From: Anaerococcus pacaensis 9403502
GTDB lineage: Bacteria > Bacillota > Clostridia > Tissierellales > Peptoniphilaceae
Assembly (NCBI GenBank): GCA_000308255.3
Contig: HG326663.1
Coordinates: forward strand, 515,085-579,084
Length of the DNA stretch: 64,000 bases
Direction: 5' to 3'
Shown here: piece by piece, positions 60,677 through 64,000 of the stretch
Layout: every line of letters begins with the position of its first letter
Position numbering within the stretch: position 1 is the first letter of the stretch
Position numbers and translations under genes: made by a program
The notes under the pieces: generated by a model
What the model was told of the DNA's origin: nothing
What the model saw: the letters and a program-made list of their open reading frames with translations, nothing else
The model's database searches: none

Positions 60677-62101
60677 TTAATTACGCTCTTTTTTTCCTGG
60701 CCAAGCTGTCACCTGATCCCTATATGGGGCAAGTTCTGGGATATCATCTGGGTCAAAGACTGGATCAAGACCCGCTTGTAATTGCTTGGTGTAATCATAG
60801 TAGCTAGCTATGGCAACTTTACCAATTATTACTAGAGTAATCAGATTTATCATAGCCATAATTCCCATAAATACATCGCCAGTATCCCATACGATAGAGA
60901 AATCACCCACAGCTCCCATAAATACAAAGGCAAGTACTAAAAGCCTATAAATAGTAATCGATTCCTTGCCCCAGTCTAGGTAGTTTAGGTTGTTTTCACC
61001 ATAGTAGTAGTTGCCTATGATAGATGATAGGGCAAAGAGGAATACGCACACTGTAAGGAAGTGCTGAGCCCATGGGCCTACTTCTGTGGCCATAGCTGCT
61101 TGAGTGATACCAAGACCCCTATAAGCTGGATTGCCATAGACTTCTTCTCCTGCCATAATCACTACAAAGGCTGTAGCAGAACATACGAGAATAGTATCAA
61201 GGTATACGCCAAGGGCTTGGATAAGACCTGTTTTTGCTGGGTGGCTCACATCAGCTACAGCCGATGCATTTGGCACAGCCCCCATACCGGCTTCGTTTGA
61301 AAATAGTCCACGTCTTACTCCATTTACTACAGCAGACCCTATAAGGCCACCAAGACTTGCCTTGAGGCTAAAAGCTTCTCTAAATATTAGGCCAAACATA
61401 TGTGGGACTTTTGAAATATTGGTGATAAGTATGTATAAAACTAAAAGCATATAGGCAATAGCCATCACAGGTACAAGTAGTGCCGTAATATCAGCTATCC
61501 TTCTTACCCCACCAAAGATTACAAAACCAGCTAGAATAATGACAATAACTGCTGATACTACAGAAGATAGGCCAAGTGAAGTATCAAGTCCAGAAGCTAT
61601 GGTATTTGACTGCATGGCATTAAACATAAAGCCATATACTATGCAAACTATTAGTGAAAAAATCACACTTAGGGCTCTGATATTTAGGGTCTTATCCATA
61701 TAATAAGCTGGCCCACCCTTAAAGGTCCCATCAGGATTTTTTTCTTTGAAAATTTGGCCAAGTGTATTTTCGATAAATGATGAGGCTCCACCTATGAGGG
61801 CTGTTATCCACATCCAAAATACAGCTCCAGGCCCACCGATTGTAATAGCTGTAGATACTCCTACGATATTGCCAGTCCCAATGTGGCTGGCTGCTGAGAT
61901 TGTGAAGGCCTTAAATGGGGAAATCGCCCCCTCATCTGTTGGCTTGCTGGTGATAAGCCTTACGGCATGGTCTATGTTTCTAAATTGGCCGCCCTTGATT
62001 TTTATTGTAAAATATATGCCTATACCAATCAAAAGTGGAATCAATAAGTAGGTATAGATAGCGTCATTTACAAGGCTCGTTATTTTGCTAAAAGTTTCCA
62101 T
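60677..62101 (-). CDS. AGCS-family alanine/glycine:cation symporter
   Basis: A 474-residue transporter with about eleven helices that imports alanine or glycine with Na+ or H+. FKAFTISAASHIGTGNIVGVSTAI near residues 63-86, GGPAYYMDK near 128-136 and GLFSNEAGMGAVPNASAVA near 265-283 are family signatures. It is monocistronic, with a start after GGAG and terminators on both sides. Exact amino-acid specificity is not determined. Confidence 0.92.
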   Translation of the reverse strand: METFSKITSLVNDAIYTYLLIPLLIGIGIYFTIKIKGGQFRNIDHAVRLITSKPTDEGAISPFKAFTISAASHIGTGNIVGVSTAITIGGPGAVFWMWITALIGGASSFIENTLGQIFKEKNPDGTFKGGPAYYMDKTLNIRALSVIFSLIVCIVYGFMFNAMQSNTIASGLDTSLGLSSVVSAVIVIILAGFVIFGGVRRIADITALLVPVMAIAYMLLVLYILITNISKVPHMFGLIFREAFSLKASLGGLIGSAVVNGVRRGLFSNEAGMGAVPNASAVADVSHPAKTGLIQALGVYLDTILVCSATAFVVIMAGEEVYGNPAYRGLGITQAAMATEVGPWAQHFLTVCVFLFALSSIIGNYYYGENNLNYLDWGKESITIYRLLVLAFVFMGAVGDFSIVWDTGDVFMGIMAMINLITLVIIGKVAIASYYDYTKQLQAGLDPVFDPDDIPELAPYRDQVTAWPGKKERN

Positions 62102-62179
62102 TATTAACTTCTCCTTTTCTAATTATTTAAAGCAATTATACACAATTTTTATAGATATTAGCAAGTAGAAAATTTCACA

Positions 62180-62213
62180 AAAAAAACAAACCCTAATATT
62201 TTGTTAGGGTTTG
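62180..62213 (-). terminator. Terminator of the M20/FNT transcript
   Basis: Ten-base arms CAAACCCTAA and TTAGGGTTTG (62187-62196 and 62204-62213), then a long T run on the minus strand. Confidence 0.93.
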
Positions 62214-62222
62214 CCTAAAAGT

Positions 62223-62900
62223 CTAGCCTTTTAGTTTGAAGTTGTCATCATAAATTAGAGCAACTGTCGGTATGATAAGGCCTCCTATGATATTGCCTAT
62301 GAGGACTACAAAAAATACCTGCACCATCCTAAGGGTGAAATCTCCTGCTAAAAAGAAGAAGAAACTATCAGCTATACTATGCTCAAAACCTGATAATACG
62401 AAGGTCATGATTGAGATAAATATAGCCAAATATTTACCAACTTGGTAAGGGTTGTACTTAAATTGGTGGGTAGCATTGGTCACAAACATATTACAAAATA
62501 TGCCTAGTAAAAACATAGAAAGCAGCGAATCAGTTAATTTGTCTGCAGTCTTTAGCTGGGCTACTTCCATCAGCCCTGGGCCGTAACGGGTAAATTTGAT
62601 TAGGGTTGCCATGATAAAGGTCCCTATGAGATTTCCTAATAGAACTACTGCTAGCTCTTTGGCATAGGACTTTTTCTCCTTATAGAAGAAATATCCTACC
62701 ATCCCTGTAAATAGATTGTAATTTAAGCTTAGGATGATAAATAGGGCGCCGGCAAATAGGAATGACCCTAGGGTTGGACTTGGCACCGATAAAAGTACTA
62801 TCCCCCCAAAGCCTACTACAAAGCCCGCCATGATCCCATACACCAAAAACTGCAGGTAGGGATTTTTATTTAATTGTTTCATAGATTGATTCGATTTCAT
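62223..62900 (-). CDS. Formate/nitrite transporter (FNT) family channel
   Basis: A 225-residue protein with six helices in the FNT fold. AGFVVGFGGIVLL near residues 18-30, LFTGMVGYFFY near 62-72 and the diagnostic SGFEHSIADSFFF near 169-181 with the central His are visible. FNT channels pass formate, nitrite, hydrosulfide or lactate. The ATG at 62900 has AGGAG five bases upstream and lies 35 bases inside the end of the M20 gene, so coupling is likely. Anion specificity is unknown. Confidence 0.88.
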   Translation of the reverse strand: MKSNQSMKQLNKNPYLQFLVYGIMAGFVVGFGGIVLLSVPSPTLGSFLFAGALFIILSLNYNLFTGMVGYFFYKEKKSYAKELAVVLLGNLIGTFIMATLIKFTRYGPGLMEVAQLKTADKLTDSLLSMFLLGIFCNMFVTNATHQFKYNPYQVGKYLAIFISIMTFVLSGFEHSIADSFFFFLAGDFTLRMVQVFFVVLIGNIIGGLIIPTVALIYDDNFKLKG

Positions 62901-64000
62901 CTCGACTCCTGTTTTCTTCTCTAAATAGGCCCTCTAAATTGCCCTTAAATGGTCCATCTTCTATTACTAAATCTGAGTTTAAAAACTCTGTGACAAATCT
63001 ACATGTAGCAGATACTCCATACTTTAGAGCATCTTCGTCTAGGTCAAACTTTTCTGAATGGAGCGCTGCTCCTGATCCCTTGTCCTTGTTGGCTATGCCA
63101 AGCATCAGATAAAGGCCTGGCCATTGGGCTGTGTAGATTGAAAATGAATCTGAGCCCATAGAAGGGTCTGCCTCGATTACGAAGTCTTTCCCATTTTCAT
63201 CTCCTATCACATCCATGGCAAGCTTTGCCATGGCCTCGTGATTTATGATTGGGAAATGTGGTTTGGTAAATAAATTGAAAACCACCCTGCAGTTATTGGC
63301 CTTGGCCTTATTTATGATTAGGTTTTTGAATTCATTATGGAAGACATAGCCCACATTTGCCCTATCAAAGAATCTGGCTGAGCCTTTAAATCTTAGTTTT
63401 TCTGGGATTTGATTGTATTGGCTGCCCATTTCTACTGCCCCTATGGAATAGGTGAAGGGTTCAAAGGGGGATATTTTTTTCATGCGGATAGTATCCATGC
63501 CTTTGTAGATATCCATGAAACAATCCAAGGGATTGTTGGCTAGATATGGCCTTGCCCCATGACCTGCTTTACCCTTGATGGTGACATCAAAGATGATGCC
63601 GCCAGCATTGACATTACCTCCCTTGATAGCCATGACACCACTCTCATATTCTGGTGAAACGTGGATGGCATAGGATGCGTCAATTTCTATATCATGCTGG
63701 TCAATGTAGGCCATGATAAACCTATAGTTCATCCCATTTTCCTCGCCTCGTTCAAAGCAGAGTATGACCTTGCCTGCAAAATCATCGCGGGCTTCGTTTA
63801 GGATTTTTCCAACTGTTAGAAGCATGGCAGTGTGGCCGTCGTGGCCGCAGGCATGCATGGCTCCCTTGTTTTTACTTTTTACCTCTCTAGGTCCAGCTAG
63901 GTTTTCATCTGGTTCATCAAATGGTAGGGCATCCAGGTCTGCGCGGAGGAGGATGGTTTTTGGATTGTGAGACTCTTTGTTCCCCTCTATAAAACCTAGG
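62866..64000 (-). CDS. M20-family amidohydrolase, 5' end outside the window
   Basis: 377 residues are visible. The frame continues upstream of the ATG at 63858 to the window edge with LLRADLDALPFDEP, the normal N-terminal M20 segment, so that ATG is internal. Metal sites are in MHACGHDGHTAML near 48-60 of the visible part and the catalytic acid in ERGEENGMN, slightly different from the usual EEG pattern. GHGARPYLANNP belongs to the lid domain. Such enzymes hydrolyse N-acyl amino acids, hippurate or aminobenzoyl-type amides. The FNT gene overlaps its 3' end. Confidence 0.85.
   Translation of the reverse strand, partial: LGFIEGNKESHNPKTILLRADLDALPFDEPDENLAGPREVKSKNKGAMHACGHDGHTAMLLTVGKILNEARDDFAGKVILCFERGEENGMNYRFIMAYIDQHDIEIDASYAIHVSPEYESGVMAIKGGNVNAGGIIFDVTIKGKAGHGARPYLANNPLDCFMDIYKGMDTIRMKKISPFEPFTYSIGAVEMGSQYNQIPEKLRFKGSARFFDRANVGYVFHNEFKNLIINKAKANNCRVVFNLFTKPHFPIINHEAMAKLAMDVIGDENGKDFVIEADPSMGSDSFSIYTAQWPGLYLMLGIANKDKGSGAALHSEKFDLDEDALKYGVSATCRFVTEFLNSDLVIEDGPFKGNLEGLFREENRSRDEIESIYETIK

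Noticed and set aside
1-64000. CRISPR arrays, tRNA or rRNA genes, prophage
   Set aside because: No evenly spaced repeats, cloverleaf patterns, rRNA sequence or phage gene sets were seen on either strand by eye.

Overview
The window looks like chromosomal DNA of a low-GC, Gram-positive anaerobe. A Peptoniphilaceae/Tissierellia member such as Anaerococcus is my best guess. The reasons are the AT-rich coding style, AGGAGG-type ribosome sites before most genes, TTGACA/TATAAT promoters, a SUF operon in sufCBDSU order, DeoR/cre-type sugar control, and a gltX-cysS-rlmB-rae1 operon in Firmicute order. The genus is inferred, not shown. I saw no rRNA, tRNA, CRISPR array, prophage or complete insertion sequence.

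Region 1 (about 0.1-31.5 kb) is a carbohydrate-catabolism island. It holds a YiaK-type dehydrogenase, lactaldehyde reductase (fucO), a PPi-type phosphofructokinase, a D-threonate/D-erythronate cassette (deoR-dtnK-pdxA2-gntP), a KdgT-type permease with a split chromate transporter, transketolase plus transaldolase, and an L-fucose operon (fucK-fucI-fucU-ABC transporter-fucA) with a divergent DeoR regulator. A lone FGGY kinase follows, then an eight-gene operon (lacA, lacB, sugar kinase, Gfo/Idh oxidoreductase, agaS, nagA, lacC, lacD). That last operon sends N-acetylgalactosamine and galactose-6-phosphate through tagatose-6-phosphate to triose phosphates. Fucose, GalNAc and galactose are host mucin and blood-group sugars, so the island suggests growth on host glycans.

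Region 2 (31.5-46.3 kb) is mainly housekeeping: dihydrofolate reductase, a glutaredoxin-like protein, a C26 peptidase, the SUF iron-sulfur operon with a Fur-like box on its promoter, HPr, PepD, a C39-like peptidase, HemZ, a LytTR/DUF3021 regulatory pair, CpXC and PPC proteins, and an ECF S component. At 32.29-32.57 kb the space after the glutaredoxin gene holds what I read as a complete, unannotated Fst/par-type type I toxin-antitoxin locus. It has a 36-residue membrane toxin, a convergent antisense RNA, a shared bidirectional terminator, a long direct repeat that makes the two RNAs complementary over the toxin start, and a 5' hairpin covering the toxin ribosome site.

Region 3 (46.4-50.4 kb) is a cluster of four secreted paralogous proteins. 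Three carry CAP-like domains, and all four end in the same roughly 58-residue helical module. Region 4 (50.4-55.3 kb) has an ABC exporter whose permease is broken by a one-base loss in a T tract, an ArAE-like membrane protein with a divergent nucleoside hydrolase, and a TDT-family transporter. Region 5 (55.3-64 kb) has the gltX-cysS-rlmB-rae1 operon ending in an unusual acidic-N-terminal sigma factor where sigH usually lies. After it come an AGCS symporter, an FNT channel, and an M20 amidohydrolase cut off by the right edge.
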